Shown here: piece by piece, positions 42,218 to 53,917 of the stretch
Layout of the letters: each line of letters starts with the position of its first letter
Numbering within the stretch: the stretch's first letter is position 1
Assembly: GCA_003550325.1 (NCBI GenBank)
Contig: QKWP01000490.1
Coordinates: 176,369-240,368 of the forward strand
Direction of reading: 5' to 3'
DNA: 64,000 nt
Source of the DNA: Gigaspora rosea
Taxonomy: Eukaryota > Glomeromycota > Glomeromycetes > Diversisporales > Gigasporaceae
Notes under the pieces: generated by a model
Told to the model about the DNA's origin: nothing
Databases searched by the model: none
The model's input: only the letters and a program-made list of their open reading frames with translations
Program-made: the position numbers and the translations under genes

Positions 42218-43282
42218 ATATATATTTTTTTTTTCCAAGTCAAAGTGCCCACTTCGGGGGAGAGCTTTTTTATTCAAGATAATCAGACCTCGGATACCCT
42301 ACATAGAGGGACATTCGACATTTGTACATTGACGAAAGTACAACTAGCCTTACCTGCAACTTTTGGTTGCCTATTTAAGTAGCCACCCGAAGGTTCTACA
42401 CTAGCTGTCATATCTGCAACCCACATACTGGCATTGTTTATTTAAACCCTCTGATCTCTGCCTCCTGTCAGCCCGTCTTGTATCACCGGAACACTGTTCC
42501 GGATGCTAACCAGTCCCTCTTAGCACTAGTTTATCCCAGTGGGAAACTTGGTAGAGCGGTCCCTGTCCCACACAGGTATTACCTACACTTCGATAGCGTA
42601 TGCATTTGCCGAAACCAACACTTGTAGTTAGAAGTGGTTACCTAACCGCTATCACTACCTACTTCTGCCCTTGTAGAGTTCACCTGACCCCAGTATCATC
42701 CTATTTTTCTTTCAGTTTCTTTCCACCAGAAGTTTTCTTTTCCCCGGTTGCCTTCCTACTTCCAATCTGAGGACCCGGAAGGGTTGGTCTGCCCTGCCGA
42801 ACCCAGGAGCTCCCTCCTCCTGGTACATGATTCTGAAACACATGTTCTTTTTCTCCGGTGCGACCCCAGCGGTCCGGTTGGTAGGGCCCGCCATAAGCTC
42901 TTTTGTCGTAAGCCCGCTTCTGGTCAGTCCACTGCCGGTCAGTCCCCGTCCGATTTCTATTAGGTATCGTCAAAAGTCTGGCTACCTCTCTACTCGGGAC
43001 TTGCCAAGTATGGTTTTCCTTTGTTCTACAGTTCTGCATGTAACATAGCGCCTGTGCTCCCCAGAATCTACACGCCCTAGCTCTGTGCATAAACAGTACC
43101 AAAGCTCCCAATACGAGTTGGTATAATCTAGAAAACAGATTTGTAAATCTGAGCTCAGAATCCGGTTACTGTAACACAGATAAATTCTTCGAAATCATTT
43201 CTAGTGGGATTCGAACTCTGTATCTTTGCTACAACTACTTGGGGGGTGACAACTATCCAACTGCACTATGTCGCCACACTCC
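42218..43282 (-). mobile_element. Long tRNA-headed SINE-like element, minus strand, 1.06 kb
   Basis: On the minus strand the head is GGCGACATAGTGCAGTTGG (A box 43258-43271) with B box GAGTTCGAATCCC (43206-43218). The 3' end is an A run (42226-42234 as T). A perfect 14-bp duplication AAAATTAAATATAT flanks it (42204-42217 and 43283-43296). It is clearly GC-richer than the surroundings. The 5' half matches 26781-28577 (TTGGCAAGTCCC then AGTAGAGAGGTAGC). The 3' half matches 59337-60006 (TTTAAGTAG, GGTTCTACACTAGCTG). A 136-codon frame inside (42701-43111) is not supported as a protein. Confidence 0.92.
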
Positions 43283-43296
43283 AAAATTAAATATAT

Positions 43297-43991
43297 TAGC
43301 ATAATGTATTTTAATATAATGAATAAGTTTTTTAGAGTACAAAGTTAGAATCAATTTGTAAAATTTTGAAAATCATAATATTTTTAAAAATTTTTTTATT
43401 TGAATTCTATGGATTTGTAAAATTAAAATAAAAAAAATTTTATCAAATTTGGTCAAGAACTCATGGAGATATCTTTGATGAAAGTTCCTGTAAACAATTT
43501 CAATGCAGTTTCTTTGTAATATGTTTTTTTGCTTTTTCAAAATAACCCACTGTTCAGCAATAATTTACAAAAAATTTACTGTGCTAACTAAAAAAAAATT
43601 TATAACAAAACTTGTAGTGCATAACATTGACTAATAGAATCTCAAATTTTATGAAAAAATATTAAAAACTCGTAAAGATATTAACATTTTTGTAAATTTG
43701 GATACATACGTTTTTGCAAGTTTTTCTCTAAACTTCAAATGCTTCCAGAAGCACTTTCTCAAAATGAATTTCCAAAATGTGACTTAGTAAGTTGATAGAA
43801 TAGATATTCGAGAGTCTTCAATAAAATTTTATTAAAAACAGATTAATATTGACAAAGTTATGATAATTTTTCAATTTGCTTTCTGATTCGGGATTTTCTA
43901 AAATTTTCAATTTTGATAAAAACAGAAAAATCATTATCACAGGCTAGATTTTTACAAGTTCAAATGAAACAAGTTACTGCACACTAATACA
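43297..43991. other. AT-rich DNA with a satellite-related hairpin
   Basis: 43370-43500 contains a hairpin (TTTTATTTGAATTCTATGG ... GATATCTTTGATGAAAG) related to the unit of the array at 46.4-50.1 kb. The rest shows nothing recognisable. Confidence 0.4.
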
Positions 43992-44193
43992 GTTAACTCT
44001 CTCTAATCCAAACTACTAGAACTGCTTTTTTTTACTATGTAAACATTTGAAAAAGCTCAGTTTTCAAAAAGTTATATATGGCTTATTTGAACTTTATAAT
44101 AAAATTTACAAATGTTTTAGGAGATTTTGTTCAGTTTAGAGAGAGTTTAATAGTGTTTGGTTTAGAGAGGTTCGGATTAGAGAGAGGCAACTG
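43992..44193. mobile_element. pogo-like MITE, complete, inverted orientation
   Basis: Ends CAGTTAACTCTCTCTAATCC and GGATTAGAGAGAGGCAACTG, with TA on the right and AC/TA on the left. The interior is the reverse complement of the copy at 32632-32835. Confidence 0.8.
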
Positions 44194-44531
44194 TATAATC
44201 AATAGAGAATAGGCTAAAATTTTGCTTTCTAAAATTTTAAGTTAGGGCCATGACAGATATTATGTAATATCTATTTACTATGAGGATACCCCCTACATAA
44301 GACGATTCTGATTGGTCGATTTTAAAAATATTTTTGGAAAATGGCAAAATGTGGCGTTCTTCCATAAAGTTTTTTTCTTACTAAGTTAACGATACATGTC
44401 CACTAATTAAAAGTTGTAGAGCTCGTTGAGATGCATCTAACAGTAGTTAGATCATCCAATTTGGCCTAGTGGATAGTGAGATATCATCAAAAATGATTGG
44501 CTGACTATATAAAATCTTATGACGCAGATTA

Positions 44532-44690
44532 GGGCGCTGACATTCATTAGGAAATATTTTAGGGTGTGGGGGTCAAGAAAATCTTACCTTAGTTAAATTT
44601 GATTGGCCAAAATTCTATTTATAGATCTTATCTGGGGGTAGGAGTAAGCCTTTATAGTAAATGGATATTAGGTAATAAATGTCAGCGCCC
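44532..44690. mobile_element. PIF/Harbinger-like MITE, 159 bp
   Basis: Ends GGGCGCTGACATTCATTA and TAATAAATGTCAGCGCCC. TTA flanks both sides (44529-44531 and 44691-44693). The unoccupied site survives in the complementary foldback arm near 45825-45845 (GCAGATTACATATAAAAA on the minus strand), confirming a 3-bp TTA duplication. Confidence 0.88.
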
Positions 44691-44697
44691 TTACATA

Positions 44698-45421
44698 CAG
44701 GGATGGTAAAGTCAGTTCAGGTCCGGTTTTGGTCCTAGGACTTGTAAGTCCTATCACACAGACCTAAGGACCAGGTCCTCATATAATAAGTCCTAGAAAT
44801 TAAATCCAACCAATGTTAATTCAGGATTAAGTTCTTGAACTTAGTCTAATACTTTTTAACAAATTAAAATTCTTTGTTTTATTGTAAATACTGATTGATT
44901 GAAAAGCATTTTATTATATAGTATATACTAATATTCTAAAGAAAATTATTATAGCACAGTATTACAACATGTATTAGTTTTATCAATATAGTATAATATT
45001 GCAATATATTGCAATATCAGTAGCATTTTTATTCTAATTATGATCTTTTAGAGATTTGATTAGTTGAATTTAGAACTTAGCATTTACTAATACAGTATAT
45101 ATTACTAATTTAAAAAATTCTATTAGCAATAAAATGTTATTGAAATAACAAATTTTTGCAACAGATAAAATAGCATGTCAAGTAAAGTATATCTAAACTA
45201 ATCTATAGTATATATAAATCTACGGTAGTGTGCTTGTTAATAGCTTAAAATGGTTGAATTTACTGTTTTATTACTAATATCTTTTTAAGTTCTAATATAT
45301 TTTATATTAGGACCTATTGTGGACCTATGAACCTAGGTCCTAAAATTAGGACCTAGTCTTTTAAAGACCAGGTCCCAAAATCAGGTCCTTGAGTCCAGTC
45401 CTAAGGACTTTACCATCTCTA
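44698..45421 (-). mobile_element. hAT-like MITE, 724 bp, with 8-bp duplication
   Basis: Ends CAGGGATGGTAAAGTC and GACTTTACCATCTCTA. Perfect 8-bp duplication CTTACATA at 44690-44697 and 45422-45429, a hAT signature. It is the reverse complement of 29164-29884 over its whole length. It abuts the Harbinger-like MITE, into whose right edge it inserted. Confidence 0.88.
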
Positions 45422-45429
45422 CTTACATA

Positions 45430-45835
45430 TAAAAATTACTATAGGCGATATATAGCATGCTTCTATTTAAAACTTTTTTTCTTACTAAGTTAACGATACA
45501 TGTCCACTAATTGAAAGTTGTAGAGCTTGTAAAGATGCATCTAACAGTGGTTACATTACCCAAATCGGCCTAGTGGATGGCAAGATCTTGTCAAAAAACG
45601 ATTGGCTGACTATATAAAATCTCTATGTAAACAAATATGAGATTTTATATAGTTGGCCAATCGTTTTTTGATAATATCTCAACATCCACTGGGCCGATTT
45701 GGATGATCTAACCACCGTTAGATGCGTCTTGACAAGTTTTACAACTTTCAATTAGTGGATATACATCGTTAACTTAGTAAAAAAAAGTTTTAAATGGAGG
45801 CACGCCACATTTCGCCTATAGTGTTTTTTATATGT
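45430..45835. mobile_element. Foldback element, family A, complete inner copy
   Basis: Palindrome centred near 45640. Arms contain CTTACTAAGTTAACGATACA, TTGAAAGTTGTAGAGC, the shared motif and TATATAAAATCTC. Same family as 1421-1952 but shorter at the ends. Confidence 0.75.
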
Positions 45836-47174
45836 AATCTGCATCATGGGATTTTATATAGTCGGCCAATCGTTTTTCGATGATATCTCGCCATCCACTG
45901 GGCTTAATTGGATGATCTAACCACTGTTAGATGCGTCTTTACGAGCTTTACAACTTTCAATTAGTGAACATGTATCGTTAACTTAGTAAAAAAAATAATT
46001 TTAAATGGAAGAACGCCACATTTCGTCACTCTCCAGTTGACAAGTGGATTATCAATTAATAAAAATATAAAAATTTGGCATCATGCAAAATTTACTAATG
46101 AAATATACCTTTGGCTACTAAATAAACTTTCTTAGCACTCATTTTAGTATATAATTATATTTTAAATAAGTTTAATTAGTGCTAAAAATTATAATATATT
46201 AGTAATAAATTATAATATGTAATTATATATATTATATATGTGTAATGTAAGACTTTGGCTTACCTCCCTCCCCCTATGATATTACGTAATATCTGTCACA
46301 GCCCTTATTTGGTTAAATATTTATTCCATAATAGCTTTTTTTATTTGGTGCAGCTTCTTTATAATATATTTTATAAAAATAGAAAAATCTTTCATCAAAG
46401 ATATCTCTACAAGTTCTTGACCAAATTTGATGAAAATTTTTTTATTTGAATTTTATGGATCCATAGAATTCAAATAAAAAAGTTTTGTCGAATTTGATCA
46501 AGTGGTTGCAAAGATATCTTTGATCAAAGTTTTAGAAAATTTCAAAACGCGTATCACATGATAGATACCGTAAAATTCAGACATGTGTACCCCTGGTACT
46601 TCCATATCTCAAATATGTACCCGGGGTACTTCTATACGGGGGGTATACCGTATTAATAGGGGTACATAAGTCAGGTTATTGTTGATTGAACATCTATCGA
46701 TATTAAGATAATTCATATGCGCCAAGAAACCCTACCAGTAATAATCAGGTAAATTAGGTTTCTATGACGGTATCCATGTGATTGATGATATAAGATACCT
46801 CTAAAGTTGGAAATTCACATATAAATCGCTTTTTTTTTAAAAAAAAAAATGTTTCGCTTAATCGTATTATTTTTTTTTAATCATTCTTTCAACCAACGTT
46901 TTATTCTTCCAATTGTCCCTTAAACCATTATATTCAAAGATAACCCAATTACCTTGAGCAGGACATCGGCTCTAGGGTTTAACCTAACGGCTCGGTAATT
47001 GGGATTAAATTTTTTTTTCCTTTAAATTCGTTGTCTTGGATTTTTTTTTCTCTAATGGCTCGGTAATTTGGTTTAGATTTTTTTTTATCAAACTTTTACA
47101 CAAATATATTGTGCAACATTCTCCCTATAATTTCCCTATATAAGTACACGAGTTCCTATCAACGCGTTAAAAAA

Positions 47175-48602
47175 ATGTCTCCGCGAAGTAAAAGTATTAC
47201 AAAAAAGGCTCGCAATATTCATGTCAAAACTCGTCGTAGCTGGAGTGTTCGTGAAAAACTCATGGTCGTTCATTATTTTGAACGTGTTCAAAATGTAGCA
47301 GCAACCGCAAGAAAGTTTGATATCGAACGTAAGCAAGTTCGTGACTGGCGAAGCAAGAAGCAAGAACTTTTAAATGCCGCGCCCTATCTTCTGACACTTA
47401 ATCGTGGTCGACCAGCTATGTATCCACTTTTAGAAGAAAGGCTAGTTGAATGGATTGAAGAGATTCGTAAAAAACAGATGGCTGTTACCCGAAACATGGT
47501 TGTTACAAGGGCCAAAGCATTAGTTAAAACCAAGGAAATAAAGGATTCATATCCTAATATTAATAATTTTAGGTTTTCTAGTAGTTGGTTGAATGGATTT
47601 TTGTTTCGTAATGATCTATCAAATCGTCGGCGCACAACAATTTCACAGCATCTTCCTGAAGATCTTATCGAGCAACAAAGTCAATTTCTGAGTCTTGTTT
47701 TGTTCAAACGTCGTCAATACAACTATGATATCCAACACATTGGAAATATGGATGAAACGTCCTTATCATTTGACATGCCTTACCCTGTAACTCTTGAAAA
47801 ACGTGGGGCCAAAACTGTTAGCATTCGAACAACCGGTCACGAAAAAACATCTTTTACTGTAATTCTGGGATGCCTTGCGGATGGAAGAAAGCTTCCTGCA
47901 GTGTGTATTTTTAAGTTAAAAAATATTCCTCGTGAAACCTTTCCTGAAGATGTTATTATTCGCGTAAATGAAAAAGGATGGTGCAATGAAAACGAGATGC
48001 ACTATTGGATAAATAATGTGTGGACTGAGCGTAGTGAATTAGAAAACCCACAATCTCTTCTTATTTTAGATTCATTTAGAGGTCATCTGGTAGATTCCGT
48101 TAAGCATGAATTCCAAGAAAACAACACTCATCTTGCGGTTATTCCAGCTGGACTAACGAGTAAACTGCAACCTCTTGATGTTGCGATTAATAAACCCTTT
48201 AAAGAAAAGGTACAGTATATTAAAATGGTTTTTTATTTTTTTTTATTTTGAAGAATACTGTATTAACGAATTTTTATACTATAGGTGCGCTTTCGTTACA
48301 ATCAATGGATGATTAATAATTCTCATACATTTACGCCTGCTGGACGCATTCGAAAGCCATCATATTCCACTTTGGCTCAATGGGTAGGAGAATCGTGGAA
48401 TGAAATTGACCCTCGTATAATTAGAAAAGCCTTTAAATGCTGCAGTATTTCAGTAGAAATGGATGGGTCCGAAGACGATTTGGTGTTTAATTACGAAATT
48501 TTGGGTGAGGATTCAGTCGATACGAATGAAGAAGAAGCGTTGAATTTCGATGATAATAATGACGAATATGAAGAAATTAGGGTCGATAATGATTGGGAAT
48601 AA
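47175..48602 (+). CDS. pogo/Tigger-type transposase (HTH_CENPB, DDE_1), two exons
   Basis: Exon 1 47175-48209 and exon 2 48285-48602 give 450 aa. The start is the ATG of MSPRSKSITKK; the frame is open upstream but without another ATG nearby. The N-terminus has a Psq/Brk-like HTH (WSVREKLMVVHYFERV ... ARKFDIERKQVRDWR), residues about 20-70. A second CENP-B-type HTH (LEERLVEWIEEIRKK ... SSWLNGFLFRND) covers about 90-165. The DDE_1 core has the first Asp in NMDETSLSFD, the second Asp in LLILDSFRGH and the third in LQPLDVAINKPFK (a DDD triad). The tail is very acidic (TNEEEALNFDDNNDEYEE). It excises and integrates the element at TA. No stop or frameshift is seen. Confidence 0.93.
48210..48284 (+). 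other. Intron of the transposase gene (75 bp)
   Basis: Donor AAG|GTACAG, acceptor ACTATAG|GTGCGC, with TATTAACGA as likely branch region. Phase 0. Splicing joins FKEK to VRFRYNQWM, restoring the family sequence; reading through gives a stop at 48251. Confidence 0.85.
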
Positions 48603-50065
48603 TGGTCGAATTCTATAATTTTTTTTCTTTCAAATAAAGCTGATTCATTGCTATGTAAAAGTTTGCTTATATCAAATGAATCGTGTACGTTTTGCTAATA
48701 TTTGATATGAAAAAATGTGTATCGTATTAATAATATCATGTTCGCAGTCAAATATATTAAAAATTAAACTAGAGTTTGTTATATTAAATGCATGACTAAT
48801 TGCAATTCAAATTGAAAAACTGGTTTTTCATAACTTTGAAATTGTGTATGACGATCGCACTATTAGGAGTATATTTAATACCCGGGTATAAGTCACCGTC
48901 GGGCCTCTCAAACTGACAAGGGGTACACCGCACAGGGGGGTACCCATGTCCGAATTTTACGGTATGTTTAAATTTCTTGACAAAACTTTAATTAAGGATA
49001 TCTCTGCAAACATCTAATCAAATTTGATAAAAATTTTTTTACTTATTTTTCGGATCCATAAAATTTAAATAAAAAAATTTTCATCAAATTTGATCAAGTG
49101 GTTGCAGAGATATTCTTGATTAAAGTTTTGTCAAAAATTTAAACGTATCTGTTATGTGATATGCATTTTGAAATTCTCTAAAACATTGATCAAAGATATC
49201 TCTGCAACTTTATGATCAAATTCGATGAAAATTTTTTATTTGAATTATATAGATCCATAGAATTCAAATAAAAAAATTTTCATCAAATTTGATCAGGTGG
49301 TTGCGAGATATCTTTGATCAAAGTTTTAAAGAATTTCAAAACGCATATTATATGACAGATATGTTTAAATTTGTTGACAAAACTTTGATCAAGGATATCT
49401 CTGCAACCATCTGATCAAATTTGATAAAAATTTTTTTATTTATTTTACGGATCCATAAAATTTAGATAAAAAATTTTCATCAAATTTGATCAAGTGGTTG
49501 CAGAAATATCCTTGATCAAAGTTTTGTCAAAAATTTAAACATATCTGTTAAGTAATATACGTTTTGAAATTCTCTAAAACTTTGATCAAAGATATCTCTG
49601 CAATCACCTGATCAAATTTGATAAAATTTTTTTTATTTGAATTTTATGGGTCCGTACAATTCAAATAAAAAATTTTTCATCGAATTTGATCAGGTGGTTG
49701 CAAAGATATCTTTGATCAAAGTTTTAGAAAATTTCAAAATGTGTATCACATAACAGATATATTTAAATTTTTGACAAAACTTTGATCAAGAATATCTTCG
49801 CAATCACTTAATCAAATTTAATAAAAATTTTTTTATTTAAATTTTATGGATCTGTAGAATAAGTATTAAAATTTTTATCAAATTTGATCAGGTGGCTGCA
49901 GAGATATCCTTGATCAAAGTTTGTCAACAAATTTAAATGTATTTGTTATGTGATATGCGTTTTGAAATTCTCTAAAACTTTGATCAAAGATATCTCTGCA
50001 ACCACTTGATCAAATTTGATGAAAATTTTTTTATTTGAATCCTATAGATCTATAAAATTCAAATG

Positions 50066-50399
50066 AAAAGAGTTTTAATAGCTATTACAGTTTTAAAAAA
50101 TTTGCTCTATATTTATTTACCCGATACTAGAGGTTATAATTACGTTTTTAGCAAATTACTATAAAATTTATATGTAATAATTCAACTTTTAGCAAATTTA
50201 CTTGATTTTAGGGGTCTAAATTTATGCAAATCAGTTATAACCTATATGAAAGATGTCTGGGGTCCTGGTTAGAAGCAATTTTAGCAATTTTTTAAAAATT
50301 CTTTGTTTTTGATACACCAAAGTTGATCTACAAGTTACACCTGATCCTGAATTTTAATTGGTAAATTGATCAATGGTGATGATCATCAGTGGTGATAAA
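50066..50399. other. Repeat debris
   Basis: 50220-50260 (AAAGATGTCTGGGGTCCTGG) resembles 35165-35200 and 41695-41720. 50310-50390 is the ACACCTGATC dispersed family. No gene. Confidence 0.4.
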
Positions 50400-50580
50400 T
50401 AGAGAACTTTTAAATACTATATAGTAATAATATACAAATCCATAATGATCTTATGATCCTGTGATTAGATTTTTGAGGTTTTGAGCTTGTTAAAATTCTC
50501 TCTTTGAGAGAATCATTTTGGTAGTTAAATCATCCAAATTGGACTAGTAGATCAAAAGTTATTAACTATTAAAGTTTATA
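50400..50580 (-). mobile_element. Single family-B arm, inverted relative to 40735-40925
   Basis: Reverse complement of 40735-40925 with mismatches: ACTATATAGTAATAATA, ATGATCTTATGATCC, the TTTGAGAGAATCATTTTGG hairpin and the shared motif. Confidence 0.6.
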
Positions 50581-52544
50581 AATATTTTTAATAATAATTT
50601 AATATACGCGAAATTTGATTGGCTATTAAACCAGTCAGGTGGGGGAGGGGGGTAGGCTAGTAGTAGGCTCTATAGTAAATAGAAATCAGGTGATTTCTGG
50701 CGCTTCCTTTACTATTATTGATCCGAGTTATGGCCCAGGTTAAATATCTGATACAGATTTTTCATTAGTATATTTCAAATATAAAATTTATAAAAATTAA
50801 TTCCATTAGCATTCTTTTAAATATACCCTTTTTGCCTATTAGCTGTTTTCAAAATATAATCTCTTTATCTAATACCTGCTTTTCAAATATAACCTTTTTT
50901 AAAAAAAGGGCCTCTATTAGCAATTTTTCAAATATGATCTTATATAGATTGTCATGTCTAAAGTTGATACTGCCTGAAGTTAGAACTTCAGGTACCTGAA
51001 ATTGCACTTGACTGAAATTAGATCATCTTGCATGTATTAGCGGGTAATTTTAGGCAAGTGTAACTTCAAGTGCTTATAGGTACAATATGTAATACAATGT
51101 GTAGAACATAATTATGAATATTTAAAGGTCTCTTTAGTAAAATAAGAGTATGTGGTACTGTACTATAAAACATTCAAGCTTATTAGATATACTGTAGATT
51201 CGAACGTAGAGATTATTAAAGTTTTAAAATAACGATAGTAGAGTTCCAATCCAATAATTGTTTATCCAGTTTTAATAGATAAACAGTTAAAATTGATGAT
51301 AATCCAATTATCTAATACTGTACGGATTATGTATTGTTAATGCAAGGAGTACAGGAGAATGCATTATCATGTGATAACGGTTACCATTATCATATTACTG
51401 TTATTAACTCCCATAAAAATTACAGAAATTTAATCTCTATATATCAAGTTTTTACATTAATTAATTAGTCTAAGTTATACTAAATAGAAGTTTCTCATAT
51501 GTTTATTAGGCTCATATGCAAATATACCATAATATTGTATTCAATGCCATATATACATTTTTTTTTAAAATTGTTGCTTAGATGACAAATTTTTTCAAGA
51601 GTTAAGACACATTTGTATCAGTATATAAAAATTTTGGGCTTTGGACTTATACTGGTTTAACCGGTTCCTAGTAATATTATGAGAAAATATAAAAGAACTT
51701 AGATTGTAAATAAGATATTTGTTTATTTATTTCTATAGTGAAAAATTGGATTTCAGAAAATGCTTGAATGCTTTTTGATCATCTATACCATAAGAACGCC
51801 TTATGTTCATTCTTTTTACTTATATTTTAATTCACCAATATCCAGAAAATATGTATAAAATTGGGGTTAAATGTGTGCCAAAATGTTTTTTAATTTTATT
51901 TTATTTTATATTAAGCTATTCAAGTTCATGAATATTTTTATTTATTCTAATTCAATAGCTATATATCATAATCAAAATAGAGATTAAGCCCTTTTTGAAA
52001 TTTAATTCCGGGTTATCCACCCAATTATAAAACTACTATCCGTAAAGAATCGAGTAATTAAAAATCCGGGTAACCGGTTGACCGCTTAACTCAGTAAACA
52101 AATAAAGTATTTCGATTGCACTTTGCAACAGGGGTCAGCACAGGGACGATGATTTACTGTGATAGCAGAATTTTTCTAACCACAGAAATTTGTCTTAGCC
52201 ACTACAGAACACAATAGAACACCACACAGAATCTGATTTTGTCACTGCAAAATACTGCAGAATCCACGCATATCAATAATTGTGGGAAATTATGGGAAAA
52301 TAAACAATTAATGAACATAAAATATGAGCATAGTGGTCGGGAACTTTCATGCGTAAACTGTCATTGGCTTTAACAATTTGTTCATTTATTTACATTTAAA
52401 ACAAGAATCTCTTCCGAATTCTTACGTCGTCCAATTATCCCTTGAAATATGCTGAGATATACCAATATAGTTCAACGATTCCACCGAAAGAGATTCTATT
52501 ATATTAATCCCATATATACAAAAAAAAAAAAGGGTTTCAATCTG
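50581..52544. other. Intergenic DNA, no gene seen
   Basis: 50600-50710 has a G-rich/C-rich MITE-like end with AGAAATCAGGTGATTTCT. 50970-51080 has a GAACTTCAGGTACCTGAA palindrome. 51640-51680 repeats the ACCGGTTCCTAGTA text of 420-445. 52110-52330 begins CAGGGGTCAGCA and may be a hAT-like MITE. No coding frame recognised. Confidence 0.35.
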
Positions 52545-53917
52545 TTAATCCATCGATTCTTTTTTTTCTAAATCTTCTTTTTCTAATAAATAATCAATAT
52601 CTCCAACTCGCCAGTTCCAACTTATTGATATATCGTTATCTACTATTTTACTTATCTTTTCCGTAGGTTCAAAGTGTGGACTCTCAAATCTAAATAATAT
52701 AATCCTTCTGGTTTTATCATTAATTAATATTTCATTTTTTTCTGATTTCAACGTGTACATAATGTCCGCATCCACTTCTATGTCCACTTTAAAATTAGTA
52801 ATCGATACAAAATTCTTTGCAGCAGAAAATGAAATTCGAGAACTTCGTTCAAGATTAGACATTTCATTCGAAATTTTCGGAAGAGCTATTTTGGAGGTCA
52901 TCCATTGAATAATATTGTATTCACGATTTGTTTTCACCTTTTTAGGGGCAATCGTGAACCAAATATCACGAATACCCAAACCATAAATTTTAAGCAGTTC
53001 AATATTTATTGTTGATTTTTCTTTTTCTATTTTTTCAAATTCGGAAATGTAACGATCGTATAACCTTGACGTAAACATCTGTTCTAATTGTTCTCGATCC
53101 GTTGGACTTGATAACGCGTCACAAACCTGATATATGGCGACTGTTACTAATGGTTTTAAGAAATATGATTAGATTATGGACATTATATTATTTTAATCTT
53201 TTTTAAATCAAAGAAATCAGGTAAGATGTGTCATTTCCACATAAATTATTCTCGGACTGGGGCGACAACTTTATTCATCATATATATCTTTTTTTTTTAA
53301 AAAAAAAATTCTAATAATAATGATAATACTTACTGCCTATTATAAATTCTTTTGGAAAATATTCAGGCGATGTAGAATCCCTCAACAAACGAAAACCGAA
53401 CAATTTACTAAGTTCATGCTGTACAAATGTTGGCAACAGTGTCAACAATGAAAATATTATATCACTTCTTGCATCCGGTATAGGATATGGATAATGCTTT
53501 ATCCGTGGCGGCTGATCACCGTGAATCCATGCTTTAAGAGATAATTAGAGATAATAAACTATTAACGTTTAACATATGAAAGAAACTTTACTCCTGATAA
53601 ATAGGCAACATTCGCTTTCGGTACATACGAAAAGTTATTGAAGAGCCTGTCTTATCAGGAGGTGGTAACGAATCTACAGGATTATTGATTCCAGCTGGTT
53701 CCGGTGGTGGAGTAGGTAAAGGATCTATCGGTGGTTCTGGTGAAGGTGAACCTTGTGTCGAATATAGATTTTTTGGTTTAAATTCGGTAGAATAATATGA
53801 AGCAAAAGGTCTTTTAACTTTAGTTAAAGCCTTAAGTTCTATATAATTTTGTATTTTAAGAATACGGGTTCCTAAAAAAAATATGTTACGGTGGCCTTTG
53901 TTCATATTTCGAAGCAA
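52545..53917 (-). CDS. Probable nuclear gene for a mitochondrial protein, three exons
   Basis: Exons on the minus strand: 53917-53592, 53531-53334 and 53140-52545. Exon 1 starts MLRNMNKGHRN and looks like a mitochondrial presequence (Arg/Lys-rich, no acids for about 40 residues, RPFASYYST), then a Pro-rich linker. Exon 2 reads AWIHGDQPPRIKHYPYP and later EYFPKEFIIG. Donor GTAAGT at 53333 and acceptor TAACAG join it in phase to exon 3 (IYQVCDALSSPTDREQLEQM), which ends at 52545 with a domain of alternating strands and helices (DIWFTIAPKK, FKVDIEVDAD, ISWNWRVGD). Size and layout recall Tim44/Mba1-like proteins, but I am not sure. The exon 1-exon 2 join is off by one base as read, so the splice site or one base may differ. 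Confidence 0.6.

Larger units (their letters stand above)
44246..46307. mobile_element. Nested stack bounded by 28-bp inverted repeats
   Basis: The outer ends AGGGCCATGACAGATATTAT (44246) and the complement of AGGGCTGTGACAGATATTAC (46280-46307) pair over about 28 bp including GTAATATC. Inside, family-A arms at 44345-44528 and 45846-46060 pair with each other and enclose a Harbinger-like MITE, a hAT-like MITE and another complete foldback A. The order of insertions can be read from the interruptions. Confidence 0.65.
46568..48962 (+). mobile_element. Intact pogo/Tigger-type DNA transposon, 2395 bp
   Basis: Terminal repeats CCGTAAAATTCAGACATG at the left and the complement of CCGTAAAATTCGGACATG at the right, followed by GTACCCC-rich sub-terminal repeats. 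TA flanks both ends. The empty site is visible in the neighbouring satellite unit near 49340-49375 (GACAGATATGTTTAAATTT), showing insertion at a single TA. It encodes one transposase with one intron, apparently intact. The only TE here that looks autonomous. Confidence 0.92.
46370..50065. repeat. Satellite array of palindromic units, period about 394 bp, interrupted by a transposon
   Basis: The recurrent text GCGTTTTGAAATTCTCTAAA appears at about 49160, 49553 and 49948, giving a period near 394 bp. Each unit holds two hairpins built from TTGATCAAAGATATCTCTGC, a GATCAAATTTGATGAAAATT block and an ATGGATCCATAGAATTCAAA turn, with their complements. Excluding the 2.4 kb transposon at 46568-48962, about 1.3 kb of array remains, a little over three units. 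Non-coding; dyad symmetry is strong. Confidence 0.8.

Noticed and set aside
42701-43111. 136-codon minus-strand frame, GC-rich, Arg/Gly-rich product
   Set aside because: It lies entirely inside the SINE-like element 42218-43282; the homologous stretch at 26.9-27.3 kb has no matching frame, and the composition simply follows the element.
50630-50665. G-quadruplex regulatory element (GTGGGGGAGGGGGGTAGG)
   Set aside because: Only two long G runs are present and similar runs recur at MITE ends, so a terminal-repeat explanation is simpler.
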